Shown: one piece after another, positions 22,662 to 35,808 of the stretch
Layout of the letters: each line of letters opens with the position of its first letter
Numbering within the stretch: position 1 is the stretch's first letter
Assembly: GCF_910592395.1 (NCBI RefSeq)
Contig: NC_088323.1
Coordinates: 14,371,501-14,435,500 of the forward strand
Reading direction: 5' to 3'
DNA from: Lineus longissimus
Lineage: Eukaryota; Nemertea; Pilidiophora; Heteronemertea; Lineidae
DNA length: 64,000 bases
The notes under the pieces: generated by a model
Databases searched by the model: none
Told to the model about the DNA's origin: nothing
What the model saw: only the letters and a program-made list of their open reading frames with translations
Program-made: the position numbers and the translations under genes

Positions 22662-24030
22662 CTACCCCGCATATTCATCAGCGCCATTTTTGACCAAAAA
22701 TTTTTGTTTCAAGCTATACAGAGAATTTCTAATGGAAATGCACTAAATTCCTTCACGCATGTATAGCTTACGCACCCCTACCAAAAGGGGGTGTAAAATC
22801 TTGATTGCCGCAACAACAAATTATCTCCCCTTTTCGTATATAAATTATGGAAAAATAAAAACTGACGAGTCAAAATCCGGAACATCATTAAATAAATCAT
22901 GCATAGAAACTAAGTCATTGATTTCCCGACGATATGAGAGAGCCAACAGGGATAAAATATGCAATCTATTTACATAAGGTATATCAGGGCCTAGAATGTG
23001 TCGCGTGACATCCTTTGTACTCGCTCAATCGATTCAAGGTCACGTCTAATATGTGTGTCAAACATTATTGTACCGTATTCCAGGCGACTACGTACAAGCG
23101 ATTGATAAAGCATTTTATACAAATTAGCATTGGCATTACGTCCACAAACTCGGCGAATCATACCCCAAATTACAATAGAATCCATGTGGCTCGCCCATAA
23201 CATGTCTGATTGGAAATGAACACCCAATACTCTGAATTTGTCAACTTTTGACAGAACATAACCATTTATATTATAATAGAACATGATGCGGTGTAATTTC
23301 CTCGTGATACTCATGTAAACACATTTATCAGGACTGAAGTTCATGCCCCATTTCTTGCTCCAGGCACATATATTTTCAAGGTCAGTTTGGAGCTGAAGAG
23401 AAACAGCAATTGACTTGATCTCCCTATACATTTTAGAGTCATCAGCAAAAATATCCAGGATTGATGAGTTATCAATTACCTCAGCAAGATCATTAACATA
23501 TGATAAAAATAAAAGAGGTCCCAAAATTGAACCTTTAGGGACGCCAGACGTAACATTCAAAAGTGAAGATTCCGAACCACCTAAAACTCTCTGTCCCTTG
23601 TTACCTCGATACGATGACAGCCATGCCAATAACCGGCCACAAATCCCAAAAGATTGGAGTTATGTAACAGAAGATTGTGAGGTAACGAATCGAAAGCTTT
23701 AGCATAATCCAAATAAATAACATCTGTCTGACCACCATTGTCTAATATTTCACCAATTATATGCTGTACCTGGACTAACTGGGTTGTGGTAGAACGTTTG
23801 CTACAAATACCATGTTGACCCTCGTCAAAAAGTGGATATAGTTTTGGGTAGATCCAATTGTATATGCATCGTTCCATGACTTTAGACACAACCCTTGGAC
23901 ACAACCGACAATAAAGATACAGGTCTATATACAGTAGTTAGAAATTAGTTGTTTGTCACCCCTTTTATAGACAAACACAACATTGGCTATCTTCCAAGCA
24001 TCAGGCAAGATGCCAAGCTGCATGGAAATA
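22662..24030 (-). pseudogene. LINE, 3' half: reverse transcriptase and C-terminus
   Basis: This is a non-LTR retrotransposon of jockey/CR1 type. Reading the minus strand from 24030: GILPDAWKIANVV, YRPVSLLSVVSK, VIYLDYAKAFDSLPH, VTSGVPKGSILGPLLFL, then the active-site motif IFADDSKMY. The thumb (FRVLGVHF) and LEYGTIMFD follow, then a C-terminal tail ending at a TAG at 22662-22664. Frameshifts lie near 23900, 23600, 22995 and 22820. The sequence begins exactly at the Helitron boundary. The missing upstream part of the protein is at 52116-54490 on the same strand. Confidence 0.88.
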
Positions 24031-24037
24031 TCTATAT

Positions 24038-24206
24038 AATAATACTGGAAGGGGGACGAATAAAGTCACACTTAGAGGTGTTGGATCGCCTTGAAATTTT
24101 GCATGAATGGTGGTGACACCTTAATAATACGGAAGGGGGACGAATAAAGTCACACTTAGAGGTGTTGGATCGCCTTGAAATTTTGCATGAATGGTGGTGA
24201 CACCTT
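24038..24206 (+). repeat. 84-bp tandem duplication at the Helitron 5' end
   Basis: Two copies of an 84-bp unit (GGAAGGGGGACGAATAAAGT at 24047 and 24131), nearly identical, lie within the first 180 bp of the Helitron. The first copy follows TCTATAT, the second lacks the TC start. Confidence 0.9.
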
Positions 24207-26860
24207 GCCCTGATGCAACGTCTTGGTTTTGTTCAAAAATTTACTTCAGCGGAGCAGTAATGAGGGCTTTTTAATCGGACACTGTCTATTCTCCTTACCA
24301 CTCACAGAAGCCAAGCCATTGCTGTTAAGTTATGCAGGGGCTTAATCAATTACCTGCACTCCCTGTGGGGTGAATAACATTACCTTTAGAACAGCTGGCT
24401 GTAGGGGGATGATTGGAACAGCCGGTATACCTGCGCAGCTGCTGACCTGCTGAACCCAGTTTAATGTTATTTTCAATCCACGATTGCAGGTCACCTGATT
24501 TTCGAGATTTCGCTGGAAATGAAATTGTAAACAAACGCATGTGTGCAATTCAAATGTAAACACAAATTTATTTTTGGTACTTTTGGTTGCTGGACTTGGG
24601 TTTTCCCGCAGTTAGGAGCTGGGGTCAAATAGGTGGTCTATTGTTTATGGGTGGTGTTTTAGTCAGAGCTAGCCCTTGATTATGAAGGGATTTTCAAATT
24701 AAGGTGACCATGGTCTGTTTATGTGCTCACCACAGCTTTCAATACTTGATGTATGTGAAGAGGCGCGCTGAACCTGACATGGCTTTATCAAGGAGCTGCT
24801 CATGCTGCTGAACTTTTAGCTTGCCTGTCGACTAAGTGCCTTGCCCGAGACATTGCTACATGTAGGAGGAGCACGCATTTTTAAAGTTATAGTAGTGATA
24901 GAACAATTGGTTCGAGCCATTTGGAAGCCGACATTTGAAGGCCTATCTGAGTTCTCCTTCTTCTTCTCTGTATAAAAAGGGGCATATTGCTGACTAAGGA
25001 ACGAGGCATATTGACATTGCCTCATCATCTCTATCGGACCAATTGATAAACTTTGTTATGCACTCATACATCACGCCACAGCTAGGTCCGAGTCTGTGGA
25101 CAAATGGTTTGTTTAATTTGTCTCTTCGATATATCTTCTTTGATATTGCATTAGATTTTCATCGCAATTCAATCTATTCACTACGAACACCAACTCTCGT
25201 TTTTCTCTCGGAAAACTCTCGAAATCTGCATCGGTCACGAAATCTCTCGCAAATCACTCGTAAAGTACAAGGACGCCTAATCGGATTACACGCTCAGTGG
25301 CGATGCCTCTCGTAAAGTTTCGAGTTCTTGAATTCCGAGACCTTTCGTCAGTTTTTCGATACCTTTCGACAGTATAATCTATTAAACGGTTATTTACATG
25401 TTGGTTTGCAGGGGGCGCGATAAGTCCGACCATTATGATCAGCGTGCTCAATATTTATGATAGTTGTCAGTTCCACAATGAAACTTAGGAGGCGGATAAG
25501 ATATGCCGTTGCCTATTGGCTCACTGTCTATAGTGACCATTAAAGTTGCATGGGTTTTTTAACCTCATTTTGCGATAACCTCGTTTGTCCATAAGGGCTG
25601 ACCGATTCGGGCGCAATCGGCATCATTGGCTGTGTTTGGCATCATAGGTGTGTCTCGTGAAGTGATTTTGGACAACAAACCATCGTATATATCTGTTTTT
25701 TTCGTTTTTCCATGTAATTTTGCCACGCCCCTTTTCCAGGGTGTTATTCATATTGATTTATCATGGTCATATGTACGTACATTCGTACAAGGGGACGAGC
25801 TTACTATGTTCCAACAAATCGAGTACATTCGCAAAATGTTGATTTTTTGGACGCGTGTGAGTAGTGCAAATCGGCCACAAACAATTTATTCCATTTGATT
25901 CCATTTGATTCCATCGACAAATATTTAAAGAAAAGAACGAATATCGTGCCAGTTCGATAGTTTCAGGTTTGATTAGTAAGGTTTGATCCGGGGGTGTGAT
26001 AATGATATGCTACATTAGCCGATAATCAACCTGGGATCGATGAAGTATTGCAGGTGTATGACTGTATGCAACTAAGCTTATGGTGAGCATTCGGAACGAG
26101 GTAATCACCGTAATTCCCGTCATCCATTAATTTTTACATCGTTCACTGCTTGCTTTCCGTACAAAATCAGTAAGTTTTCAGATGTCGAGGTGATGGAAAT
26201 ACTCATCGAAGTGTCAATTAGTTGTCTGTGAATCGCTGGCAGCATTGGTATGACCTGGTTTGGGTGACACTGACTGACAGAGTTGCACTTGCAGCCTGAT
26301 GCGGATGGCCGGTGAATTCTGAGGTCAACGTATACGTATAGGCCGGACATCCTAAACAGCGTCCACCAGCGTCCACCAGGTTTCAAAGTTATCAAAATTA
26401 TATTTTCTTGACATAAATCAATAAAATAGGTTATGTAAAACATATTTTGCAAGTTTTATTGCAATATATTGAAAAATAAGTGAATTATCTGTGCTAGAAG
26501 GCTGTAGGAAAAACCCGGAGGAAAGGCTGGCGGTATGTTTCTTCTGGATTAGGCCTACCCACAAGTATGTCTGTGAATAATTTAACAATCTGTAATGAAA
26601 AAGGTGAATTCACTGATGACGGCTCATCCAAGGCAACCAATTTGGCCCCAGGCTTTGGCCAGGCTTATTTGCCTTCTCTTCCCAACAGCGATGGATATGA
26701 AAACTCCCTGCACTCCTTCGTGTCCGTGGTGAAGTCTTTTCAATGTATTTCACTATTTTTAAACAAAGATTAGATTGCTCATGTAAACTCATTCTTATCA
26801 TGTACATGTATTTTGCAATTAACGTAGCGAGAAGTCACCACTATAACAGATAAAACTTAC
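24207..26860. other. Helitron interior, no gene seen; repeat at 25165-25390
   Basis: This is non-coding. Around 25165-25390 is a stretch rich in TCTCGAAA/AACTCTCG motifs that is about 80% alike, inverted, to 51900-52050 next to the Helitron 3' end. No other element was recognised. Confidence 0.45.
25165..25390 (+). repeat. Dispersed repeat, inverted partner of 51900-52050
   Basis: CAACTCTCGTTTTTC, then CGGAAAA.CTCG, TGCATCGGTC and AAATCACTCG occur in the same order here on the plus strand and at 51900-52050 on the minus strand. Confidence 0.65.
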
Positions 26861-27160
26861 ATCAATACGCCTGCATATTTCACTGGTAGAGTAACCTGGC
26901 CCACTAGCACTGGCTCCACCATGTCCACTTGCACTGGAACGACTACAACAATCGTTCGTGCCAACCAACAAAAAAATGTCCAAAAACGAAGACCCTCTAA
27001 TCCGCCGACATTTTTCTAACAAGCCGGCAGTTTCATAACCCTGGTATGCAAAAATTATATGGCTCTTGAACGAACTCCCCAACGCCTCATTATCCACGTA
27101 CTTCAAAATTGATGCGGAAAAAATTGCAGTACGCTTCTCGTTCTCCGACACTCCCGCCAT
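26861..27160 (-). CDS. Spliced exon, SGNH/GDSL hydrolase-like N-terminus
   Basis: A 100-codon exon runs from ATG (27158-27160) to a consensus donor (GAT|GTAAGT at 26861/26860). The product has AIFSASILKYVDN where SGNH hydrolases carry the GDS nucleophile block, then a region like A.PGYET..LLEK, and FLLVGTND, which fits the GxND block. The Ser of block I may be retained but the usual Gly-Asp is not, so activity is doubtful. No partner exons were found downstream. Gene capture by the Helitron or a fragment of a Ngaro-like element, which can carry SGNH domains, are both possible. The function is inferred. Confidence 0.45.
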
Positions 27161-28424
27161 TTTGGTTTTTTTCTTCCATAACCTCGGCGGACTAATTCCA
27201 CATCGCCCACGGAATGCCGAAGACATTAGAAACCTGCACACCAAACGTCGTCGGCTAACTGTACACCTTACGACTTTGCCTCCAGACGTAATATTATAGT
27301 AGGAGGAGTACAGCTTCACACCACAAGTTTGTTGTGGCAATCTACGTCATCATGTCTTTAGTGGCCGCATCAGGGACACCATGCTAAGTCACATAAAGTG
27401 TGTCGTGGAGGTGTGTCCGTCAGACTACCGCGTGATTGGTTGACCTAGTTGATATCTGTGTCAATTCGTTGTTTTTGCGACGACCAATAATGACGAATCA
27501 TCAGCAAGAGTATTGACTTGTCGTAGTGGCCGGTAAGGGCGATGGGACGAGGCCTTATCACTAAGTCCGTAGTGTAACTAGTTGTAACAACCCTTCTTGG
27601 TTTATGCACATTTTGCAGTATTTATACCCTTAAAGAAGCAAATGCTTTCAACACATATAATCTGTGCCTCTTAATGATTCAGCGATATCTAGAAATCATC
27701 ACTTGCGTGTTTCCAGGGAATGTGAAGATTTTTTTCATATTTTTGCATTTTTCTCCAAATATAGGGTTTAAAATGTGCCTTAGCCTGATTATACTTATAA
27801 GCTCTTCAATTAGTACTCGCATTTTAGTCTGGTGGTCCGCCATCTTGGATTCAGTAAGTGAACCAATTGGTGCAGTCCCTGTTGACAACATTATAGCAAT
27901 CATTTCTCACAGTGAGCCATTATCGCCGAAGGGCTTGTTATTGGTTATAGCCATGAGGGGCAGGGTTCTAAAATGCTAATCAACAGAAAAAAGCTGTCGT
28001 CTTAGCGTGGTCTGAGCCAATCAGCACAGTATCTATTGACATGTTGGCACATAATGATGCCTTCTTTCAGATGCAAGCGGTCTGATGACTTGAAATTAAA
28101 ATAGTTCTGAGAAATCTTCAAATGAACAGTGGCTTGATAGATGCGGTCAAACATGCTGAGAGACACATGTTGGGTGCCATGTTCTGTGAGGCTTAGAGTT
28201 CAAGACAGTTGATGTATGATATCCATGGGTACATGATGTCCTAACGTATCAAAAAATAGTCATCTTAAACTGAAATATACCACACATGATGTAAAATTAG
28301 TACTTTGCTGGTGCTCATTTTGCAAATCAGAGTTAAAAATCCAGGACATGACCTACTTCCTTGATGCACATTCTGTATACCCTGCACTAGTATGCATGCG
28401 TCAGTTAGGCGTTGGTGTAGTGGT
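27161..28424. other. No gene seen
   Basis: This is Helitron interior without recognisable coding or repeat structure. If the exon at 26861-27160 is real, its promoter would lie in the first few hundred bases here. Confidence 0.35.
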
Positions 28425-29217
28425 GGCTTACTGGACTTTGCGCAACGAAACGAAACGAGCGAAATGGGGGAGCGACCATTATGTTTTTACCCCGGTACTC
28501 TAGCCTGAACATTTGTTCGGACCTCGATCGAAGAAGGTACGACAAACAATTAATTAATCAAACCCTTATGAGGTTCATTCATTTGAAGTAGAGAGGGTAA
28601 CGTACATTGTGTACACAAATCAAACACACACGCAGTGCTTGCATGCATTGCAGAGAACGACTTTTGAGTGATGACCCACACCCACCCAGGCAGCTGAGAC
28701 ACATGTCTTGTTGGACATACCTACCGATTTTTACTAAATAAAAGCATAACTTCATCACACTTTTCGGGGTTGAAAATGTACTCACGTAAATTAACAAAAT
28801 TATTGGAAGCTCAAATGTCTGAATGTAATGTATGCGCGTAATGTATACTCTCAGCAAGCGAATAGTTGTGATCGTCGGTTTTTGATACGAATCGTTTCCT
28901 GTATAGCCGTTACAAGCCGTTGTCTGAATATGATGTGAACTTGTTTACCGTTCAATGCTGCTCCCTGTGACGCTGTACCCGCAAATGTTCAATGAAAAAA
29001 ATGCTGGATGATGACTTACACGGCTTGTTCGCATCGTAAACATAGTGGTATGACCCGCGTAAACTGTATTTGCGTTTAGCCTAATTTTACAACGATTACT
29101 CCCCATGTAACCACGATCTAGGTTGGACAGGCTGTGTATTATGAATAGGAAAAGTCACCTAGGTACCGTTGCGTAGAATAGTTTTTTGGCGAAATATTGC
29201 GCAAAGTCCAGTAAGCC
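28425..29217. mobile_element. Mutator-like MITE with 9-bp target duplication
   Basis: This 793-bp element has 21-bp perfect TIRs (GGCTTACTGGACTTTGCGCA...). A perfect 9-bp target duplication TGTAGTGGT flanks it at 28416-28424 and 29218-29226. Nine-base duplications are typical of Mutator-like elements. There is no transposase; it is non-autonomous. Confidence 0.85.
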
Positions 29218-29301
29218 TGTAGTGGTTGCTATGGCTAGGGCATTTTCACAATTTGTTAAGTTAGTTCATTGTAGAGTTTTAAGTAACTACTACAGCTGAA
29301 A

Positions 29302-29810
29302 GGGTGGATGTCGTCCTGGGTGCCGACAAATGGTACCCAGGTTCGAGATCGACTGGACAATAAGCACCCTGGGTGCCATTACACTAGATAAACAGCACCC
29401 AGCTTCTTTTTGCCTGGCTTACGGATCTTAGGGACGAGGACGTTTCTTACAATCTCGTTCTATCTCTCGCCATGGTGCTTGCGGCATTGGCAGTGCGCGA
29501 AATAAAAAGAACAGATAAACAGAAAAAACGTGTTTAGAGACGAATACCCCGTTTGAATAAGAAGGAATTGATGAAAGAAAGGTTTTTAGAGCGCGGTTGG
29601 AAACAGGGACGGTCGCCTTCTTGCAAAATGATGGTTATCGTGACACGTGACCTCCGTGAGCGTGGGGCCAACCTCGGTTGTAGGTATAGAAAAAGTGTAG
29701 AAGAAGAAGCTGGGTGCTGTTTGTCTAGTGTAATGACACCCAGGGTGCTTATTGTCCAGTCGATCTCGAACCTGTGTACCATTTGTCGGCACCCAGGACG
29801 ACATCCACCC
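29302..29810. mobile_element. MITE with ~112-bp TIRs
   Basis: This 509-bp element has long inverted repeats starting GGGTGGATGTCGTCCTGGGT. The left arm is 29302-29412 and the right about 29698-29810, close to identical. The target duplication is not clear (TGA occurs on both sides at slightly different distance). Open frames inside are by-products of the palindrome. Confidence 0.88.
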
Positions 29811-30572
29811 TGAGACAAGACCACTAATGAATATTCATAGGTTGGAGGGTCGAGGCCTATCAATTAGACGAGTGCATGTTTTTAACTCTCAAGTACATAT
29901 TTGGAGAGGTATTGAAAAAATATTTGCTGTGGCAAGTCTACAGATATAAAGAAATTATTTGATGAAAAAATTAATTTCGAATTTTGCTAATTCGGTAATA
30001 GGGGGCGTGTTTTGAGTTTTTTCTGCCAGTTGGCTGAAAAGAGTGGAAATATCAAAGTCTGTCTAATTTGTCGATTATCAAAAAATTTCCGTGGTCAACT
30101 ACCAGTTTATTTTTCACCATTTACTTGCCTGACTGTCCGGAATAACATAAACTAAATTTCAGATTCACAACCCAACGCAGTATTTGATGCGTCGCGGGCT
30201 TAAAAAATCAATTGTGGTCTTGCCTCCCCTTTCAGCGCTAGTAGCTAGTTAGTTGTTCGAGACAACATGCTTGGGGTTGTTTCTTTTGGATTGCCATCCA
30301 GTCAATCACGGATGCCTCTCTATCCGGGAAATAGTTTATGGCTATATTGAGCGTGTCCTAATTAGAGTAACGCATGTCCTCTATGGGCCACCAGACCTGC
30401 ATGCAGCGGATATGACACTCAGGATACCAAACCGACGCCATCAGATCAGGCGGAAACTGATATCAATTACATCTTCCTGGTCTGGATCGTAGACTGAGTA
30501 TGGGACTATCACATCTTGTTTTTCATATTTGATTTATGGTGTTGGGACACTAAAACAAGACTGTCATTACAG

Positions 30573-30972
30573 TCACAGCTTTAACATAGGAACCGCGTAG
30601 TTAAAACAATTGTTGATTGTCCCAGGGAAACAGTCACATCCATCCATGGCCTGTTGAGTAAATACATACATGTGACAGTCACAACATGACGCATGCGGAA
30701 ATTTGTCCTGCTATACAGTCACAAACTGGGGAGAATATTAAAAGGACAGAGCATATATGTTGGGATGGCCATGGATCAGCAGTTACGCTGTTTCTTGCCG
30801 TCCTTGCTGAGTTGTGACACGGACACTGGTATAGTACAGTTAAAGCGTAAGACAGGTTGAATGAATGCTGGAGATTATTGCTGATAGTTTCTGCGACACG
30901 GTCATATATACCTCTAGCTTTGTTGTCTTTTGAGCTGATGTGCTGATATGACTGACAGGAGACAGTCACAGC
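30573..30972. repeat. Cluster of five ACAGTCACA nonamers
   Basis: ACAGTCACA occurs at about 30573, 30632, 30676, 30716 and 30962, all in the same orientation, within 400 bp. Spacing is irregular, so it is not a simple tandem repeat. Confidence 0.6.
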
Positions 30973-33900
30973 ATAGAGTATGACCAATATTAGTGTACCC
31001 CAGAATAATTCGTTAGCACATTACTTTCCTGCTGCAAGGCGAGGCAGTCGTCAGGATCCCGGATTAGTTTACAAATCATTGACGTTCAACATGCTGTTAA
31101 TGTAGGTAAATACTAGTATCTTGTCATGTTCATGTAAATTGTATCTAAAGGACTTCCAAGACATGAACAATGGGTTCTGTCATATTTACTCACCAGGCTG
31201 GGTAGAAAACATCTGGTATTTATAACAAAAGTAACTGTTGACATAATATTATGATGTCAGTTGCGATGTAAAAACCAATGTCGCTGTTATTGATACCATT
31301 CTGATAAGTCTTAACAACAATTCTAGACCTTATTCAACTATAACATATTGACATCAATAAAATGCGGTCATGATAGGCGGGCTCTGTCAAATTAGTCAGA
31401 ATGAATTTGTGGTTGATTAGACTATACCATGTTGAGAACTCACAGTGTTCAATATCTATTTAGTTTTTCATGAGGGGGGGGGGGGGCAACACCCAACCGT
31501 GGCCGTGTTGAAAGGAGTGACTTAGCTTTATGCATTTCAAATATAATGAAAAGGCAGTATCTTAAAGTCTAGCTGAATATAACTATGTACATTATTGTTC
31601 TTTTTTGAGTGGTTTTGCAGTTGTCTGAACTTGGCCGACGAGTAACAGTTTTCAACAATTTATGTTACAAAACCAAAACGGTACTTCGCTCTAGTAGAAA
31701 CGAGTAATTGTGAAGTTCGCGTTCAAAAATGTGACATCAAATCCGGTAGTAGCTTAAATTAAATGAAAGTGTATTGAATATCAACACGGTTAGTTTTAGG
31801 AAAATTATCGTTAGGATGATCGACTTTCATACTCGGCCATAAAGCGTTCAAACTCAACAAGAACAAATATCTCAAAAACTACTGTTCCTATCGAAAAATG
31901 GTAAAAAACGTTGTCAGCCATCAATAATTGCAACGATGTGTGATTGTTTTTCAACCCACAACCCTAAATGCAAAGCTAGCTTAACGTTTCGAATATTCAA
32001 GATCATTCACATTATCAAAGTCACCTTTTCGTCGTTTCGATCCAACTCTTCAGCTGGGACCTGCTCATGACATGCACACAGTCTACTACTTTTGTGTTAG
32101 CCACTCATGCATTATTGTCAAACTTGAATTGACTGCCTCTGGCAGAGAGAACTTTTCTATCAGAAAGAAGAATTGGCGGTCCTTGGGAAGCAGCCGACAA
32201 GTTTGTTGTGCTGCCCTAAAATCACCGTTGGTTCATGCATGAAGCTATGCTATAAACCTGGTCTTATAGTACAGTGAAAAAAAAACCCTTAGGCTGCTTC
32301 TTTCAAAACGTCTCTGATAGATGATTGTCTGACTCACATACTTGAGCATTGTTCGATTAACTAGCCTCGGGCTTTTGCCCGAACAGACTGACCATGTTGC
32401 ATCACTATTAAGTAAACATTCAAAATAAATTAGGTGCAATTATCCACCTTTGGTTATGTTGGTGTAAGACCCATGGAATGGTCTGATAATGTTGCGTTTT
32501 AGTAGAGAAATGCAGATGATATTTTGGGTATATTGCAGCACATTTTCATAGAGCCCCATGTTTCAAGATAATTTCAGGAAGATTTGTTCATGAAATATTT
32601 CGTATGGAGTGTAGTGCTGCTGTAAGAATTGCAACTTTCTGTTATGATATTTCTTAGAAATTCGAAGACCATGCAAACAAGTACATGTAGTCAATTAGTT
32701 CTAACTTGGTGTACGGGCCTAAAGAACAGATTATTAAAAATCGCGATTTTCACGTGATTTTTACTTTGTCAGATTGTTGCCATTATTATTGAATAGACCT
32801 ATATATTAAATATTCTTTCGTCATCTTTTGATGCCGGCCAACTGGCAAAGTTAAAATGTAACGAACAACATCATTTCAATATGTTTTTGATCTCATATTC
32901 GCCTAAGTGGACAAACGTTTTGAACGAATGAGTGTCAGAAAAAGGTCTTTGAAGAAAAGGGCAAGTTATCAAAATAGCGCAAGGAAATGTTTTTTTTTGG
33001 AATAATCATATTTTCATGATATTTCTAAACTGACCTTTTTATTTGGACAGTTTATTGATCGTTTAAAATTACTGCACACGCAATTGTTAACGCTTCCATG
33101 CCAACGTTATGTCGCTTATTCATGTACTTATGCTTTATATATTTTATATGACTGAAGATATAAGACAAGTAGAAAGCTGACATGGAGTTTCGTGCCAACC
33201 ATCTATTAGATTCAAATATAAACCAGAAAATGTCCAAGCCACCACAAAAACATTTCGTGCTCTAAACTTTCCAACGTTAAATACGGGAAGTGTCCTGAAG
33301 ACTTTAGGTTGGAATATTTTTTGGGCTTCAAAGTTTTTGACTATATCTAAACCGAACATGTTTTCTCTTATCAACGAAGTTTAGTGCAGCAAACTGCAGA
33401 ATTGCAAATTCCTATAGAGCCCATGGAATGTTTTTCTTAGCGTTTTGTTGGATTGTTAAGCATTCACTTGGTTTTGAAAAGGGCCATCAAAGTCACACTA
33501 TGAGAAAGATTTACAACATATTTGTCAAAGTAACTGGGGAGTAATTAGGGACACCATTCCAAAGAAGGGATGTGGGCCGTTTATTGAGAATATTCGAATG
33601 GTTCTTTCGTATTTCTCTGACTGGGGCAACATGGCCGATACAAAAATGTCCAAAACTGAAAATCATGACTTTGAAACGAAAAAAAGTCCCAACTTTAAGT
33701 CTTAACGGCACTTCTCTTTTGCTTATCTTAAAGTGAAAATTTCAGAACTTGATGGAGTTTTTGTCGGACTGAACCTTTTTCTGGTTTTTGTTTGAACCGG
33801 ATGGATGGTTTCACACAAATTCATGTATTCATTCTACTTGCTTCATTCGCAATACTCGGTCCTCAGTGATATTGGGTTAAAAAGGCAAAGTACCCTGCGT

Positions 33901-34524
33901 ATCGAGGCTTTAATCCTTAAAATGCCAATTTTATACAGCAATCAAACTTTGGGCACGACTCACTGGAGGGGCAATGTATCAAACTGGCAGCATGCCCTTT
34001 GGAAGTGCCCCACATATGAGCGATTGAAATCGGCTGCAACGATTATTGCTCGTTGGTTGCATCGACTTGCCTCCATCACCTCCGGTCATACAACAGAAGA
34101 AATACGAGTAATCTTCATCTACGAGTATAAAAATAAACAGTAATCACAACATATAGTATTGTTGTAAAAAGAATTAGTATGTCATGAAACTAGTCCATTG
34201 ATATCACTGTATTATAATCTTAAACTTTAACATGTTTAATGTGCTTCTTAATGAGCTAGTGGCAGGAGAGTTTATGAACGGGGCGGTTGCATGGGGGGGG
34301 GGGGGGGGGGGGGTAGCTTAAGATTTACACCACGATAAGGCCAACTCAACAAAGGGCAGACATATGGCAGAGGACTCAATGCTTTCTGAAGAGGTGACGG
34401 ACAAATGCAGGAGATTTCTGAAAACTCAGCAAAGCATTTTAGACCAGTGACCTCTTATGCACGCCCAATTAAACAGAAAGTGAGTATAGCATTTGGAGAC
34501 GGAAGTAATTCCCTCATCACACCA

Positions 34525-34620
34525 AGTCATATGAACGGTAGTTGATAAAACTTGGAATCAGTGAAACCCTGTAACCTGTGTTAAACCATGGAATAGTCAG
34601 TACTAAACCGTGGAATCACT
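34525..34620 (+). repeat. Dispersed repeat, inverted partner of 49565-49660
   Basis: CATATGAAC, GGTAGTTGATAAAACTTGG, AATCAGTGAAACC and TAAACCATGGAAT run in the same order at 49565-49660 on the other strand. Confidence 0.75.
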
Positions 34621-35808
34621 GTGCAAGTACCGCGTGAAATCGGGTGCGTTCCTTCCACAATTTTTACCCTTCCAACTGCCAATCTCGTCCCACCTGACTT
34701 TATTGATAGCAATTTGCCAGTAGTTCCAGAAACCACCTTTTAGTGGAGGATGACGTCATCATGGAATGCATTTGAAATGGGTTGTTGTCGTTAAAAAATA
34801 AACTTATATTCATGACGGGCCGCAATTGTAAATATCTAATGATTTCTTTTCAATGAAAGCAAAAGAAAGGTTTTGTGATTGATTTGTATTCCATATACTA
34901 AAATAAAACGTTTTTATTAGAAGAATCATTTTGTATACTAGCATATACCCATGGAGCGGGCAAAGTTGAAATGTAATATACATTTAGTTAAATGGGCACG
35001 ATGATTGAGCTACATTAAATTTCTAACGTTACTGAAGTTTTATTAAAGGTTAAACACGAAATTAACTGCATTTAGGGACTTATTGCTGCTATCTACATGC
35101 AACCCCCAATAGATTGATTGGAGTACGCTATTTTGCACAATGCATTGAGACCAGTGACAGCAGGTCCTGTTCCAAATAAGGCCCTTACATATTAGGCATA
35201 TCACCTACCCACTCCCGTACCCAATGCCACTGTCGGACCAAAGCCAGGCACATGGAGAGATGCGGAGCGCAATTCAAACTGACAACATCAGTCAGTAAAG
35301 AATAAAACAAAGAGCAAGCGCTGGCCACTGTACATATTTTGTCCATCCTGGCATAACTGTTTATTGATACCCTAACTGCATGTTCCGGTAGGCCACTCTG
35401 CAGAATTTGCCTTATCACTCAGGTCAGTGTTTCTCGAATAGAACTAAAATAGAACAGGCTAATCATTAATCTCCCTGCTAATACCCTGCACCATGGACCA
35501 GGTTGTATAGCACTACATGCGTGCTGGAAGCTAATACTGATGTGGCAGGGAGAATATGCGTGAAGTTTGTGTATGCTTTTGAGAATGAGCGGAGCTCTCC
35601 AGTCGACGTGCTCTCTGAAAAGTTGTTATTTATTCTAAAACCACGAAGATATTCGACGTATGACACCCTCAGTGACACTCTTACGTATGATCCAGACCTA
35701 CGAAGCCAAAGGTTGCAAGAATTCGACGCATTTCCAAGGCCCAATTTTGAAACAAAAATTACCTCCTAAATAGCGGCCACAACGCGCATTATAGTATCTA
35801 CTATTATA

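Larger units (their letters stand above)
29811..35808. other. Long AT-rich stretch, no gene seen
   Basis: No coding sequence can be supported. Notable points are the ACAGTCACA cluster, G-runs at 31479 and 34293, and a dispersed repeat at 34525-34620. A 112-codon plus-strand frame at 33805-34143 ends in a segment (HALWKCPTYERLKSA) faintly like a LINE C-terminal knuckle. This is too weak to call. Confidence 0.35.

Noticed and set aside
28411-28440. tRNA-like A box suggesting a SINE head
   Set aside because: The bases are the 9-bp target duplication and TIR of the Mutator-like MITE; no B box follows.
29534-29863. Minus-strand 109-codon frame
   Set aside because: It falls in the long arms of a MITE and is a by-product of the inverted repeat.
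33805-34143. Possible LINE C-terminal knuckle (HALWKCPTYERL)
   Set aside because: Only a short faint resemblance; no RT upstream on the same strand.
35503-35769. Plus-strand 88-codon frame (PVDVLSEKLLFILKPRRYST...)
   Set aside because: It looks mildly protein-like but has no splice partners, no motif and an equally long antisense frame.
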